From: Neobacillus notoginsengisoli
GTDB taxonomy: Bacteria; Bacillota; Bacilli; Bacillales; Cytobacillaceae
NCBI RefSeq assembly: GCF_003515685.1
Contig: NZ_QWEG01000012.1
Span: 1 to 64,000 of the forward strand
Reading direction: 5' to 3'
DNA length: 64,000 nucleotides
Made by a program: the position numbers and the translations under genes
Shown: positions 8,283 through 16,506 of the stretch, piece by piece
How positions within the stretch are numbered: the stretch's first letter is position 1
Layout: the number at the start of each line of letters is the position of its first letter
Notes under the pieces: generated by a model
Told to the model about the DNA's origin: nothing
Seen by the model: the letters and a program-made list of their open reading frames with translations, nothing else
Databases searched by the model: none

Positions 8283-9428
8283 CTAGGCAGATACATTCCC
8301 TCTACCGCGAGGTTTAAGTTGAAGAAAGGTTACTTTTTTCCAAACAAATTCTAATGGTCCGTAATTGTGGTACATTAACCACCATCGGCTTAATAATGCT
8401 TGAAGTAGAATAATAATAGCGGCCAGAGTTAAAGTTGCGATTGGTTCAACTTTTCCATAAAAGCCAAACACTCTAAAAATAATTAATCCCACTATTGATT
8501 GAAATAGGTAATTGCTCATTGACGTCCTTCCGATATCAGCCAGGATTGCCTGTATTCGAGTTCCCCTCTGTCCGAGCATGATAATGCTTAAAGAGTAAAA
8601 CAAGCCTAAAATGGGGCCTCCGAACGCCTCAGATAAATGAATAACGAGTACATAGGATGGCTCGATTAGAAAGAGTGTTTTAAGTGTTAAGCCTAAAGCT
8701 CCGGAAATAAGCCAAAAAACATAAAGTATACGTTTTTCTTTGTTAAATTGATTGAACAAATTACTTTTAGCTGCTGCAAGGCCAAATAAGAACATAGGGA
8801 ATATGCTAATGAAAATAAATGGAATGCTATCAACGTATGACAGCTGCCAGTCATGAAAGTTTTGAAAAAACCTTGCCGAAAATTCGCTATTATAAACGTC
8901 AATAATCTCCTGGATAATGATGCTGTTATTATAAGGTACTAACGAGAAGTTTGATCCATAAAGATACATTCCATATAGGAAGTTTGGAATTAACCAGATA
9001 AATAATTCGGTATTAGCAATCGCCTTCGGTTTTAAGCGGTAAAAAGGCATAAGTAAAAATCCAAGAATAGCATAAATTAATAAAATGTCACCATGCCATA
9101 TAAAAAAGGCATGTGCAGCACCGATTAACAGAAGAAATAATAGTCTTTTTGAGAAGATGATATAAGGATTCAATCCTTTGCGAAGCGCACTTTTAAAAAC
9201 AAAACTCATGCTAATGCCAAAGAGCGTTGCAAATATTGGGTAAAAGCTGGATTGGGCAAAAATTGTAGAGAAGTTATGTAGGAATTGTTCTGTTGGAGAT
9301 TGCCAATACGAGCTAGGAAAAGAATCATATAGTTCTGGCCAGGAAAAAGAAATTATATTAACTAAGAGAATCCCGACAATAGCAAATCCTCTAATAGAGT
9401 CTAATGCTTGAATACGGACTTGATTCAA
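8283..9428 (-). CDS. YeiB/DUF418-family membrane protein
   Basis: About 381 residues with roughly ten hydrophobic segments. The N-terminal RIQALDSIRGFAIVGILLVN is the hallmark of the YeiB/DUF418 family, related to integral-membrane acyltransferases. The TTG at 9428 is preferred because GGGGTG lies 6 bases upstream; a longer TTG start nine codons earlier has no well-spaced ribosome site. The family function is poorly known. It is convergent with nothing and follows abrB's direction; it looks like cargo rather than a transfer gene. Confidence 0.85.
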   Translation of the reverse strand: MNQVRIQALDSIRGFAIVGILLVNIISFSWPELYDSFPSSYWQSPTEQFLHNFSTIFAQSSFYPIFATLFGISMSFVFKSALRKGLNPYIIFSKRLLFLLLIGAAHAFFIWHGDILLIYAILGFLLMPFYRLKPKAIANTELFIWLIPNFLYGMYLYGSNFSLVPYNNSIIIQEIIDVYNSEFSARFFQNFHDWQLSYVDSIPFIFISIFPMFLFGLAAAKSNLFNQFNKEKRILYVFWLISGALGLTLKTLFLIEPSYVLVIHLSEAFGGPILGLFYSLSIIMLGQRGTRIQAILADIGRTSMSNYLFQSIVGLIIFRVFGFYGKVEPIATLTLAAIIILLQALLSRWWLMYHNYGPLEFVWKKVTFLQLKPRGRGNVSA

Positions 9429-9527
9429 AGAATAGCACCCCAATTTTCTTTGCAATTCATCATTAACAATCCCCCGTAAATGGTTATTCTACCTTCATTA
9501 TAACAATTAGTACTACTCATAAAAATG

Positions 9528-9562
9528 AAAAAACCTACTACTAGTGACTAGTAATAGGTTTT
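9528..9562 (-). terminator. Intrinsic terminator after the 66-residue gene
   Basis: On the minus strand AACCTATTACTAGT and ACTAGTAGTAGGTT form a 14-bp, near-perfect stem followed by TTTTTTC. It lies 30 bases beyond the stop at 9592. Confidence 0.85.
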
Positions 9563-9591
9563 GACTGCTTTTTATGTTCTAGCGGTTTTGA

Positions 9592-9792
9592 CTATTTTGT
9601 AGTTCTCAACCGAAATCTTGGCCTCTGATGGGTTTTTGTAAAGGGATCGACAGGCTTATACTTCAGTAATGCCACGATTTCCTCTTGTATTTGTTCAGCG
9701 TCTTGAAGGAATTTATCTGTGTCATGGAATAGTTGATCTATATCACTATAACCGGTTGTCTTTGGTGTCTCTTTTAATGCAGTATTTGCCAT
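9592..9792 (-). CDS. Unknown 66-residue protein
   Basis: A hydrophilic protein beginning MANTALKETPKTTGYSDID with a short central helix (DTDKFLQDAEQIQEEIVALL) and a basic tail. GGGGAGGAATATAAC precedes the ATG. It starts 1 base after the stop of the GAF protein, so the two are co-translated; it may be a partner of that protein. No known motif. Confidence 0.7.
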   Translation of the reverse strand: MANTALKETPKTTGYSDIDQLFHDTDKFLQDAEQIQEEIVALLKYKPVDPFTKTHQRPRFRLRTTK

Positions 9793-9793
9793 G

Positions 9794-10801
9794 TTATATT
9801 CCTCCCCGCTTAGATTTATTCTTTATTTTATCACATAACAGAATTAAGGTGCAAAGGCGAGCATAAAATTCTACAGTCCTTAAATCTGATGGGATAACAA
9901 AACCATCTTTTTCTTCTGACTGTATACAAAGAACCCCTAGTATTTGATCATCTACATTTAATGGAAAACCCAAAATCGAACCAATGGGTGTAGCTTGTAA
10001 TCCCAAGTCATGAAACCTTGGATCTGAAGAAACAACATTGTTCTCAAAATCTGGTTTTCCTTTACCCCAAACTGAACCCGCAAACCCCTCACCCTTAGAA
10101 AAAACTCTTTTGGCGATTGATTCTGCGTTAATTCTTACGGATTCAATAATTTCAAGTTGTTCATTTTCATTTACTCGAAAAAGGGAAATAGATTTATCAC
10201 TTTGGTCTTTTTCAAGCACAGTAATGCATTCCTCAAGTATATTCTTTAACATTTTCTGTGTTGTATCAGCGTCTTTTATGAAATGCAAAAAATTATAGGA
10301 CCTTAATAGGCGGTTTGCATTTTCATTATGCCTTAACATTACTTTTATTTGAGCTTTTTGGCGGGATGCTGCATCCATTCCTGCTATTAATGTTTCGTTT
10401 ATTTTTTTCATAGCTAACTGTGTCAATTTGTATTTAGTAACCAAAGCACTGTATTCTTTCTGTATTAAAAGCGGCCCCTTCCTGAAGCTAGGGTCATAAA
10501 ACGGATTTGGCAGATTGGTTACAGCTGTTCCAATTTCATTTTTTGGATTGCTTCTCCAATGGTCTCCAACTATCCGCATTAGCCTATACATAAGAAAAAC
10601 TACAGCAATGCTATTTGTGATGTCCATTCTACTAACCGGTTTATTTAAAGCTTTTGTCAGTATATCAGCAATTATTCCTGTAAATCCATACACAATTGAG
10701 ACAACTAATAACAAAGCAACCAGGTAGCAAGCTAAAACCATTGGTTTTGACAAAGGCTTTTCTTTTATTGTTTCTTCCTCTTCAAAATGATTATTTTCCA
10801 T
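9794..10801 (-). CDS. Membrane-anchored GAF-domain protein
   Basis: About 335 residues. Two hydrophobic segments lie near residues 20-60, then a helical linker, then a GAF-like domain in the C-terminal half (FSKGEGFAGSVWGKGKP ... IGSILGFPLNVDDQILGVLCIQS). No kinase, cyclase or output domain follows, so it is probably a sensor that signals through a partner, perhaps the 66-residue protein encoded next to it. ATG 10801 has GAGGGAG directly upstream. The ligand is unknown. Confidence 0.8.
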   Translation of the reverse strand: MENNHFEEEETIKEKPLSKPMVLACYLVALLLVVSIVYGFTGIIADILTKALNKPVSRMDITNSIAVVFLMYRLMRIVGDHWRSNPKNEIGTAVTNLPNPFYDPSFRKGPLLIQKEYSALVTKYKLTQLAMKKINETLIAGMDAASRQKAQIKVMLRHNENANRLLRSYNFLHFIKDADTTQKMLKNILEECITVLEKDQSDKSISLFRVNENEQLEIIESVRINAESIAKRVFSKGEGFAGSVWGKGKPDFENNVVSSDPRFHDLGLQATPIGSILGFPLNVDDQILGVLCIQSEEKDGFVIPSDLRTVEFYARLCTLILLCDKIKNKSKRGGI

Positions 10802-10875
10802 AATTCTCCCTCGCATTAATTTTAATATTCTTAAATTAATTATACTTGATAAATGTAACCTGTCTTCGTTTTGTT

Positions 10876-12576
10876 TTAAATAGCAAAAACTAATTGGCCC
10901 GCTTCATTTTGTGTTACAGGAAGTGGCTCCAAATTAGTTGAAACAAAACTTTTCTGTTTTTTATTTCTTTGGTTTAATCCTTCTGAAAGAGCAGATAATA
11001 TTAAATAATTAAGGGCTGCTTTCTTGGTTTCCTCTGTAAAAGAGCCATATATCCAGCCAAGCCATTTATGAACCAGTTCTGTAGCTTCTAATTTCGTTGT
11101 AATCTCATCTTTACACACAATAAAGGTAACTTTATTCCATACAAGCTTCATATCATAAAACTCCGTTGTGTCTGGAAAGAAATACAAGCTCGTTTGATTA
11201 GCCCTTTGCCTGTCTTTTAAGAAAGTGTAAAGTTCTTTTTCCTCCTTATTCAACTCAACTGTAATGTAAAATACTTCATTACAAGTTTTCGTTAGCTTTT
11301 TGTTTGTAGTCTTATCAGGAAGAAAGACCAATTCACCATCGTATTTGAAAGCTTTGGGCTTAATTGCTGAGCGTTTCAAACGAATTCCCTCTGTATCCTC
11401 CCAGGCATTCAAAACGGACTGAATTTCGTCCTCTGAGATTAGAGGAAGGTTATCCCTTTCCTGGATATAAAGAAGATGCTCCAGAAGTAATCTGCGGCCT
11501 TCTAAATTCATTCCGCCAGGTGCATACGAATCGGTTGTTGCCCTTCCATAGGTCTCAAAGTAATTGGTAGCCTTGGTGGTTTCATCTATATCAAATAAAT
11601 CAACCTGTGCCGGCTTGTCCCCTTTTTGTTTTTTCATACGATTATAATGCTGTCTCGGAAAGATTTCCCTGTATCTTATGTCGTTCCTCATGGCCAGCAT
11701 TAGTGTTTTCCACTCGAGTAAGCCTTGGTAATTATGTCCTTCTGCTATGAACCTTAATAACATAGGGTCTCTGCCGCTAACCATTCCACAAGTCCAGCAT
11801 CCAAGCCTTCCTCCGGATGCTCCACAAGAACTTTGTCCTTGTTCTTTTGCAGTTTTTATACCACATTCCAGAATGCCCTCACCGTATTGAATCGACAACT
11901 CTTCAGCTGTGACACCATAAGGAAGGGTTCCCCGGCTTAATAATTCAAACCAAAGCTCGTCTGCAGTAACCCACTTGATCGCGTGAAAGCACATTATTTC
12001 TTCAAAATCAGAGTGTTTCGCCCATAATGAGTCCTCGCTTACCTGGAACTTATTAATTGAAGCTTTTCGTCTCGCTCCCTCTTCATTACGGACGCCCAAG
12101 TAACAAGTGATAACTGACTTATCTTCTCCTAACCTAATAGGAGCAGAAGCAATCCACTCCTTAAACTTTTCCTGGGTGGGTCCGATTTTAAGCCAATGCG
12201 TACAAGGATGATGTTTCGTGTTTGGAGTCGAAATAAGTGTACCGCGCCCCAAAATCCTGTACCAGAAATTATTCTTCATATTGGGTTTTACTCTTACTAC
12301 TACGATTGGAAGTCCCTGCAAGGCAGCTTGTTGTTCAATTTTTCTAAGTGTACTATTCACGTAATCGGACATAATTGGAGCTTCAACCCCAGTGTCTGAA
12401 TTCATGACGTAGACAGTCTTTGTTCTTAGATGTGCCGGTAATTCAAGCAGCACTTCCCAAAATAAAGTGAGTAGGTAAGAACTATCCTTACCCGCACTAA
12501 AAAGAACCGCTTGCTTTCGATTATCAGTAAGATAGTTTTGTTTAATTGCCTCTTTAACTTGTTGAGTAATATCCAT
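10876..12576 (-). CDS. DndC-like PAPS-reductase-family protein (orphan) with QVDLF motif
   Basis: A 566-residue protein. The N-terminal FSAGKDSS (residues 26-33) is the PP-loop for ATP pyrophosphatase chemistry. Cys125 (in CTHWLK) and Cys251, Cys260 and Cys263 (in CGASGGRLGCWTC) match the iron-sulfur-ligand layout of DndC, the sulfurtransferase of DNA phosphorothioation. Residues 324-328 (QVDLF) resemble a beta-clamp-binding motif. No dndB, dndD or dndE lies nearby, so it may modify DNA or RNA alone or work with host enzymes. The C-terminal third has no known domain. The first glycine of the usual SGGKDS is Ala. Confidence 0.8.
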   Translation of the reverse strand: MDITQQVKEAIKQNYLTDNRKQAVLFSAGKDSSYLLTLFWEVLLELPAHLRTKTVYVMNSDTGVEAPIMSDYVNSTLRKIEQQAALQGLPIVVVRVKPNMKNNFWYRILGRGTLISTPNTKHHPCTHWLKIGPTQEKFKEWIASAPIRLGEDKSVITCYLGVRNEEGARRKASINKFQVSEDSLWAKHSDFEEIMCFHAIKWVTADELWFELLSRGTLPYGVTAEELSIQYGEGILECGIKTAKEQGQSSCGASGGRLGCWTCGMVSGRDPMLLRFIAEGHNYQGLLEWKTLMLAMRNDIRYREIFPRQHYNRMKKQKGDKPAQVDLFDIDETTKATNYFETYGRATTDSYAPGGMNLEGRRLLLEHLLYIQERDNLPLISEDEIQSVLNAWEDTEGIRLKRSAIKPKAFKYDGELVFLPDKTTNKKLTKTCNEVFYITVELNKEEKELYTFLKDRQRANQTSLYFFPDTTEFYDMKLVWNKVTFIVCKDEITTKLEATELVHKWLGWIYGSFTEETKKAALNYLILSALSEGLNQRNKKQKSFVSTNLEPLPVTQNEAGQLVFAI

Positions 12577-12600
12577 ATGCTATCCTGCAGCCAAATAAAA

Positions 12601-12649
12601 GGGGGGTAATCCCCCGCTAAGAATATTTAGCAGAGGATCTGCACCCCCT
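12601..12649 (-). terminator. Hairpin directly before the DndC-like gene
   Basis: On the minus strand GGGGGT...ACCCCCC with an inner CTGCTAAATATTCTTAGCGG stretch, followed by TTTTATTTG and then the start region of the DndC-like gene. A second terminator-like stem lies just upstream at 12682-12723. Confidence 0.55.
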
Positions 12650-12681
12650 ATTCATTTATTTGTTGATGCAATACATAGAAG

Positions 12682-12723
12682 AAAAAAGGGAGAATTCCTG
12701 CTAAATTTGCAAGAATTTTCCCT
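12682..12723 (-). terminator. Intrinsic terminator after the 47-residue gene
   Basis: On the minus strand GGGAAAATTCTTGC pairs with GCAGGAATTCTCCC and is followed by six T residues. It sits 8 bases after the stop at 12731 and precedes the second hairpin in front of the DndC-like gene. Confidence 0.8.
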
Positions 12724-12730
12724 ATTCATT

Positions 12731-12874
12731 TCAAGCCAGGTCAGCTACCTTATATACCCCACCATTGTGCTCAAAATACTTATTTTTAGAAATCATAAAA
12801 ACATAACTTCTAACCAAACCATTTTCTGTAATGATCTCCACATAATCCTCATTTATAGAAAAAGCTCGTAGCAT
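12731..12874 (-). CDS. Small unknown protein (47 residues)
   Basis: MLRAFSINEDYVEIITENG... ends KVADLA. GGAGGTAATTT lies 7 bases before the ATG, and an intrinsic terminator follows the stop. It has a beta-rich, soluble look with no Cys. It follows the 289-residue gene in the same direction with a 39-base gap. Function not recognised. Confidence 0.65.
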   Translation of the reverse strand: MLRAFSINEDYVEIITENGLVRSYVFMISKNKYFEHNGGVYKVADLA

Positions 12875-12913
12875 AATAAATTACCTCCAGTGTATTTTGT
12901 TTTATTAGATGCA

Positions 12914-13783
12914 TTAAGCGCCCATTCGGTTGGCAGCAGCCATCCGATTTTTTTTGTCCAGCATTTCAAAGACAAGCTTCTCATCCTCCAAGGTCATAAC
13001 TGCAAACTCTAGTCGGATATCAACAACGGTCCTAAACTGTTCAATGTCCTTTTTTGATATTGTGCCATTTAAAATGAACTGCTCTAAGAGGCGAGAATTT
13101 GGTTTTCCATACTCAATGAGCATCCACTCCCCTATATAGTCACATATAGCGGGAATGTCATATTTAGGTTGGTTGGCAATTACAGAAAGGCTTCCGTATT
13201 TATGATGAATAGGTTCACGCTTTGCTTGTTTCATTAAATGCTGAATTTCTGGCAATTTCATAAATTTTCGTTTCAAAATCTCATAATCACTATTTAAATG
13301 TTTTTCCTTTGACTTTAATATGGCCAATTCTTTGATAGCGACAGATAGATCCCATTGGTCAGCCATAGCAAAGTTTTGGGGAATTTTATTTAAGGCGTTT
13401 CCTAACTTATTGAAATTTGGCTTAATATAAAAACTATCCGTTAACTTGAAATCCTGAATCATTTCCAGATATAACTCATTGCTATCAATCGCTTTATTAT
13501 CAATTTCAGCTACCTGAAGCAGTAAGCCAACGTCATATAAATACTCATTCAGCGCAATATAGTCAGTCTTATAAACCTTCTTTGCGGTGAACCGGCCAAC
13601 AAGTCCAGCCTCTTTAAATTCATGACGCTTTGAATCGGAGTCCTTCAGAATTTCTTTTACGTTAGTAGTCAGCTTTTTTATTTTTCCTTCAGTTTGCTTC
13701 ATCTCAGGATATTTACCTTCTTCGATAAAAGTCTCCATCAATTTGGCCGCCACTGATAACTTTGTTTTTTTGCCTTTCGCCAT
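12914..13783 (-). CDS. Unknown 289-residue protein
   Basis: A basic, highly helical soluble protein beginning MAKGKKTKLSVAAKLM. A GAGGTGATAAA ribosome site precedes the ATG. No recognised motif, cysteine cluster or membrane segment. Basic charge and helix content would suit a nucleic-acid-associated protein, but that is only a guess. The upstream hairpin (13799-13825) ends 4 bases from the ribosome site. Confidence 0.75.
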   Translation of the reverse strand: MAKGKKTKLSVAAKLMETFIEEGKYPEMKQTEGKIKKLTTNVKEILKDSDSKRHEFKEAGLVGRFTAKKVYKTDYIALNEYLYDVGLLLQVAEIDNKAIDSNELYLEMIQDFKLTDSFYIKPNFNKLGNALNKIPQNFAMADQWDLSVAIKELAILKSKEKHLNSDYEILKRKFMKLPEIQHLMKQAKREPIHHKYGSLSVIANQPKYDIPAICDYIGEWMLIEYGKPNSRLLEQFILNGTISKKDIEQFRTVVDIRLEFAVMTLEDEKLVFEMLDKKNRMAAANRMGA

Positions 13784-13798
13784 TTTATCACCTCATAA

Positions 13799-13825
13799 GA
13801 CTCCCCAATCTAGTACCAGGGAGTC
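13799..13825 (-). promoter_or_regulatory. Stable hairpin abutting the ribosome site
   Basis: On the minus strand GACTCCC and GGGAGTC form a 7-bp G/C-rich stem around a 12-base loop, followed by TTATGAGGTGATAAAATG. There is no strong T-tract, so it may act on translation or mRNA stability rather than as a terminator. Confidence 0.5.
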
Positions 13826-13869
13826 ATTTTTAGATGATCCCCACTAGAAAGGGAGAATTATATAGGCTA

Positions 13870-14256
13870 TTAAGCGACTTTAATGAGATGCTTCAGCGGG
13901 GCCGAAGTCCATTTTTGTACAACCTCTTTAGCCTGGAGTTCAGATGCAGCACAAATGTTTACTGTTTGAATGCTACGATATTGAATAAACCCCTTATAGA
14001 AAAAGAGCTCTGTTTTAGATTCGGAATCAATTTTCATTAGACCAGCTTCAACTATTTCTTTTACTTTAGGATCTGAGCAAAAGCGAATCTTGCCCTTCTT
14101 AAAGTTAAGAATAAAATGGTTGTTGAAAGGCCCTACAACGACAATATCGCTAATATCACTTTTCTCCTTAACCAAAACAGCCAGGTTGTTGATATTAACA
14201 ATTATTTCTGTAGTTTCTCCTTCATGGATTAGATAAGCCCTGCAGGCCATTGGCAT
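13870..14256 (-). CDS. Unknown 128-residue protein
   Basis: Begins MPMACRAYLIHEGETTEIIV. ATG 14256 has GGAGG 7 bases upstream; a longer frame to 14403 overlaps the next gene and has no ribosome site. Predicted mostly beta strand (repeated short I/V-rich stretches) with a C-terminal helix. It is one of five consecutive small genes with similar beta-rich character between 13.9 and 15.6 kb. Confidence 0.7.
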   Translation of the reverse strand: MPMACRAYLIHEGETTEIIVNINNLAVLVKEKSDISDIVVVGPFNNHFILNFKKGKIRFCSDPKVKEIVEAGLMKIDSESKTELFFYKGFIQYRSIQTVNICAASELQAKEVVQKWTSAPLKHLIKVA

Positions 14257-14302
14257 AGGTAATCCTCCATTCTGAAAGTTATAAGAAAGCCAGGGAAAGC
14301 AA

Positions 14303-14674
14303 TTAAGCAACTTGTGAAATGTTAATTGGCTTAAAAATAGACCATTGTAAGAAGTCCTTATAAGCCTGTTCACCCGTTGTTGAAAGCAAATAAAGAGTTT
14401 CAACTGCTAATACCTCCTGGGTAACCTTAAACAACTTCAGAGGTTCACCAAGCCCTGTTAGATGGTTATCTAATTCAGTTTCTAGAGACACATCGCTAAA
14501 GTCAGTTACAACACCATTTTCCACTTTAAGCAGCAACGTTCCATGGTGCATAACCTTAAAGTCCCTACAATCTTTATACTGATGATAAAAAGCCGGCAAA
14601 CAGTCCTGGCTAATTAGGTTATCCCGCTCCTGCCCATTTTCTTTAAAGAGAATTCGATAAATGTTCTTTCTCAT
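14303..14674 (-). CDS. Unknown 123-residue protein
   Basis: Begins MRKNIYRILFKENGQERDNL; soluble, with no recognised motif. The context of the start is AGGAGGCTATTATG. It is in the same direction as its neighbours with short gaps, so it is probably part of the operon that begins at the leader at 15700. Confidence 0.7.
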   Translation of the reverse strand: MRKNIYRILFKENGQERDNLISQDCLPAFYHQYKDCRDFKVMHHGTLLLKVENGVVTDFSDVSLETELDNHLTGLGEPLKLFKVTQEVLAVETLYLLSTTGEQAYKDFLQWSIFKPINISQVA

Positions 14675-14697
14675 AATAGCCTCCTAAGTCTTTTGAT

Positions 14698-14973
14698 TTA
14701 CAATGCAATTTCATTAACATTCGACTGTGATTTATTTGGTTGGAGCCTTTGGCCGTTAGCGAATTGATTGTGTGGAAGAACCGCTGTAATTGGTTTGGTT
14801 TTAATACATAGGACCGGTATTTCCTCACCTTGATCGACTATGAACCAGGCCGGTTCATTCATCATCAGATGTTGGACATTTACTACTCCTTCCGCAATAA
14901 CCTCACCATTCTTAAAAATCTTTTCACCCGACACTACAAATTGGTCAGAGCCAATATAAAATTCAATAATCAT
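14698..14973 (-). CDS. Unknown 91-residue protein
   Basis: Begins MIIEFYIGSDQFVVSGEKIF. CAGGAGGAAATCGC lies just before the ATG, and the start overlaps the stop of the upstream gene by 4 bases. Predicted beta-rich, with a polar Asn/Gln-rich tail. No known domain. Confidence 0.7.
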   Translation of the reverse strand: MIIEFYIGSDQFVVSGEKIFKNGEVIAEGVVNVQHLMMNEPAWFIVDQGEEIPVLCIKTKPITAVLPHNQFANGQRLQPNKSQSNVNEIAL

Positions 14974-15503
14974 GCGATTTCCTCCTGGGCGGCAAATGAA
15001 AAAAGATCGAATTCTACCGGCATTAGTTCTTCCCGGATAAAATCGATCTTTTTAGTAGCATCCACCATTATTAGTTTTTTGTTTTTTCGGCTGCGGAGTT
15101 GCAGAATAACCGTATCATTTACTAATACAACTCCAATTCCTTGCTTTACAAACATTCCCCTTGAATCAACCATTTGGTACGAAGGTCTATTTCTTAGCAG
15201 CTTAATCCAATCGGAATGCTTCATTTCGGGATGATCCAAGATGTATTCGACACCAGTTACTTCGGCGCTTAGCACTCCTAAAGATAGGTCGAATAGATAG
15301 AAGCCTCCATGAATATCCCCATCAAAATAGACTCGATAACCTTTCATACTATCCCGCGGCTGATTTTGAAATGGTTCAATCCGAAACGTAGATTCGTCCA
15401 TTTTCCATTCAAAACCGTTCTTAACAACCTTAAAATGGATGCCTTTTAAAGCCTTTGCTAATTGTTTAGGTTCGACAGGAGCAAAACAGGTAATCTTAAA
15501 CAT
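14970..15503 (-). CDS. Unknown 177-residue protein
   Basis: Begins MFKITCFAPVEPKQLAKALK. ATG 15503 is preceded by AGGGGTTG. The start overlaps the stop of the 41-residue zinc protein by 8 bases and its own stop overlaps the next start, so three genes are translationally coupled. No recognised motif; beta-rich core. Confidence 0.72.
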   Translation of the reverse strand: MFKITCFAPVEPKQLAKALKGIHFKVVKNGFEWKMDESTFRIEPFQNQPRDSMKGYRVYFDGDIHGGFYLFDLSLGVLSAEVTGVEYILDHPEMKHSDWIKLLRNRPSYQMVDSRGMFVKQGIGVVLVNDTVILQLRSRKNKKLIMVDATKKIDFIREELMPVEFDLFSFAAQEEIA

Positions 15504-15621
15504 TAAGTTCAACCCCTAACCTGGAAACTAAACAATCCGAACAATACTCTTTTCCTCTGATAAAGTAATAAGGATAGTCCTGTTCGCATTTTTGTTCACA
15601 AGAACAACAAATAAAGCCCAT
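15496..15621 (-). CDS. Small zinc-finger-like protein (41 residues)
   Basis: MGFICCSCEQKCEQDYPYYF... contains CCSC and CSDC with an intervening Cys, enough for a treble-clef-like zinc site. AGAGGGCTGAAAAC precedes the ATG. It is the first clear gene after leader B and overlaps the following gene. Too short for a functional call. Confidence 0.65.
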   Translation of the reverse strand: MGFICCSCEQKCEQDYPYYFIRGKEYCSDCLVSRLGVELNV

Positions 15622-15625
15622 GTTT

Positions 15626-15658
15626 TCAGCCCTCTTTCTTAAAGTTTCTTAGATTCAT
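15626..15658 (-). CDS. Possible 10-codon leader peptide
   Basis: ATG AAT CTA ... GGC TGA (MNLRNFKKEG) ends 4 bases before the start of the 41-residue gene and follows TTTTAGGGTT. A still smaller frame, ATG-AGA-TGA-like (ATGAGATAA), follows a strong GGGAGGTGG a little upstream. Either could be translated to couple or control the downstream genes. Support is only the ribosome-site spacing. Confidence 0.25.
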   Translation of the reverse strand: MNLRNFKKEG

Positions 15659-15699
15659 AACCCTAAAACCGTTATCTCATAAACCACCTCCCAAAATGC

Positions 15700-15829
15700 A
15701 AAAAAAGCCCTTGGGCATAGTCTAATACGCATAAAAATATGCTTAAAGACTAAGCCCAAAGGCTCCAACGTTTCATACAATAAACGTAGCAAGAATGCTA
15801 ACTAAAACCAAAAAAACAAAAGAAACTAT
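15700..15829 (-). promoter_or_regulatory. Structured 5' leader with terminator (leader family 1, copy B)
   Basis: Minus strand order: U-rich tract, short hairpin with arms TAGCA/TGCTA (15787-15800), AAAC box (15770-15773), CTTTGG eight bases on, long hairpin with an ATTTTTATG apex, seven-T tract (15700-15706). It resembles copy A in sequence at the AAAC box, CTTTGGG and apex. The GGG linker seen in copies A, E and 21519 is missing here. Confidence 0.75.
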
Positions 15830-15835
15830 GATTAA

Positions 15836-15864
15836 AGTTTACCATTCTAGGATTAGTGATACAA
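15836..15864 (-). promoter_or_regulatory. Sigma-A-type promoter for leader B
   Basis: TTGTAT (15859-15864), 17 bases, TAAACT (15836-15841) on the minus strand. It lies just after the stop of the 106-residue gene and about 60 bases before the leader hairpin. Confidence 0.6.
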
Positions 15865-15867
15865 GTA

Positions 15868-16188
15868 TTAAAATAAATCGGTTGCTGCTTTATGAAAAGA
15901 ATCTTGATCTTCTACTAAATCAGTAAGCTTCATAGCCTGTTCTCTAGAAATAAATTTTTTATTATCTGGAACTTCCAATGGGTCTAACCCTTTTTCTTTC
16001 AAATCTTCTGCATTAATGTCACAAATACAAGATGATAAAATCTCTGGAGTCACTACTTTTACACCATTAACATTGTGGACTACTTCTTTAGTTACTGAAA
16101 TGAGTTCTGTGATTGTATTTGAGTCTTCTCCAGGGAAGTATATTCTCTTAATAAAAAACGATTCAATAAAATTCATTGCTTTTATCAT
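15868..16188 (-). CDS. Unknown 106-residue protein
   Basis: Begins MIKAMNFIESFFIKRIYFPG; acidic C-terminal half, no membrane segment, no recognised motif. No strong ribosome site is visible before the first ATG, so the internal ATG four codons later is also possible. It stands alone between the surface module and the leader-B operon. Confidence 0.55.
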   Translation of the reverse strand: MIKAMNFIESFFIKRIYFPGEDSNTITELISVTKEVVHNVNGVKVVTPEILSSCICDINAEDLKEKGLDPLEVPDNKKFISREQAMKLTDLVEDQDSFHKAATDLF

Positions 16189-16506
16189 TTAGATAACCCC
16201 ATTTATAGTCTTATAGTTAAATTAATTGTAATCTAATTAATATGCTCTACTGTAGATTTTCACAATGATTTAGAGTAAACAAAAAAATAGATATAAAACC
16301 AAACATTTTATATTACCCTATTAACTGATTATTAAACCTCATAAAACATAATTCTATTATACTTCCAATTTAGGGAAAAATAATAGAAACATTAGTTCTG
16401 ATTATTCATTTTTTTACAACTTATCATAAGTATTCGGTGTAAATGATATCTTTTTGTCCTCAAAAAGTAAAAAAAAAAGCTTACTCATAATGAGTAAGCT
16501 TAAATA
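16189..16506 (-). terminator. Intergenic region with the terminator of the PKD gene
   Basis: The region is very A/T-rich and holds no gene. At 16477-16501 a 12-bp perfect stem (AAGCTTACTCAT / ATGAGTAAGCTT) is followed on the minus strand by ten T residues: a strong intrinsic terminator just past the stop at 16507. Nothing else was recognised. Confidence 0.85.

Noticed and set aside
10876-12576. Complete dnd phosphorothioation locus
   Set aside because: Only a DndC-like gene is present; none of the neighbours resemble DndB, DndD or DndE.
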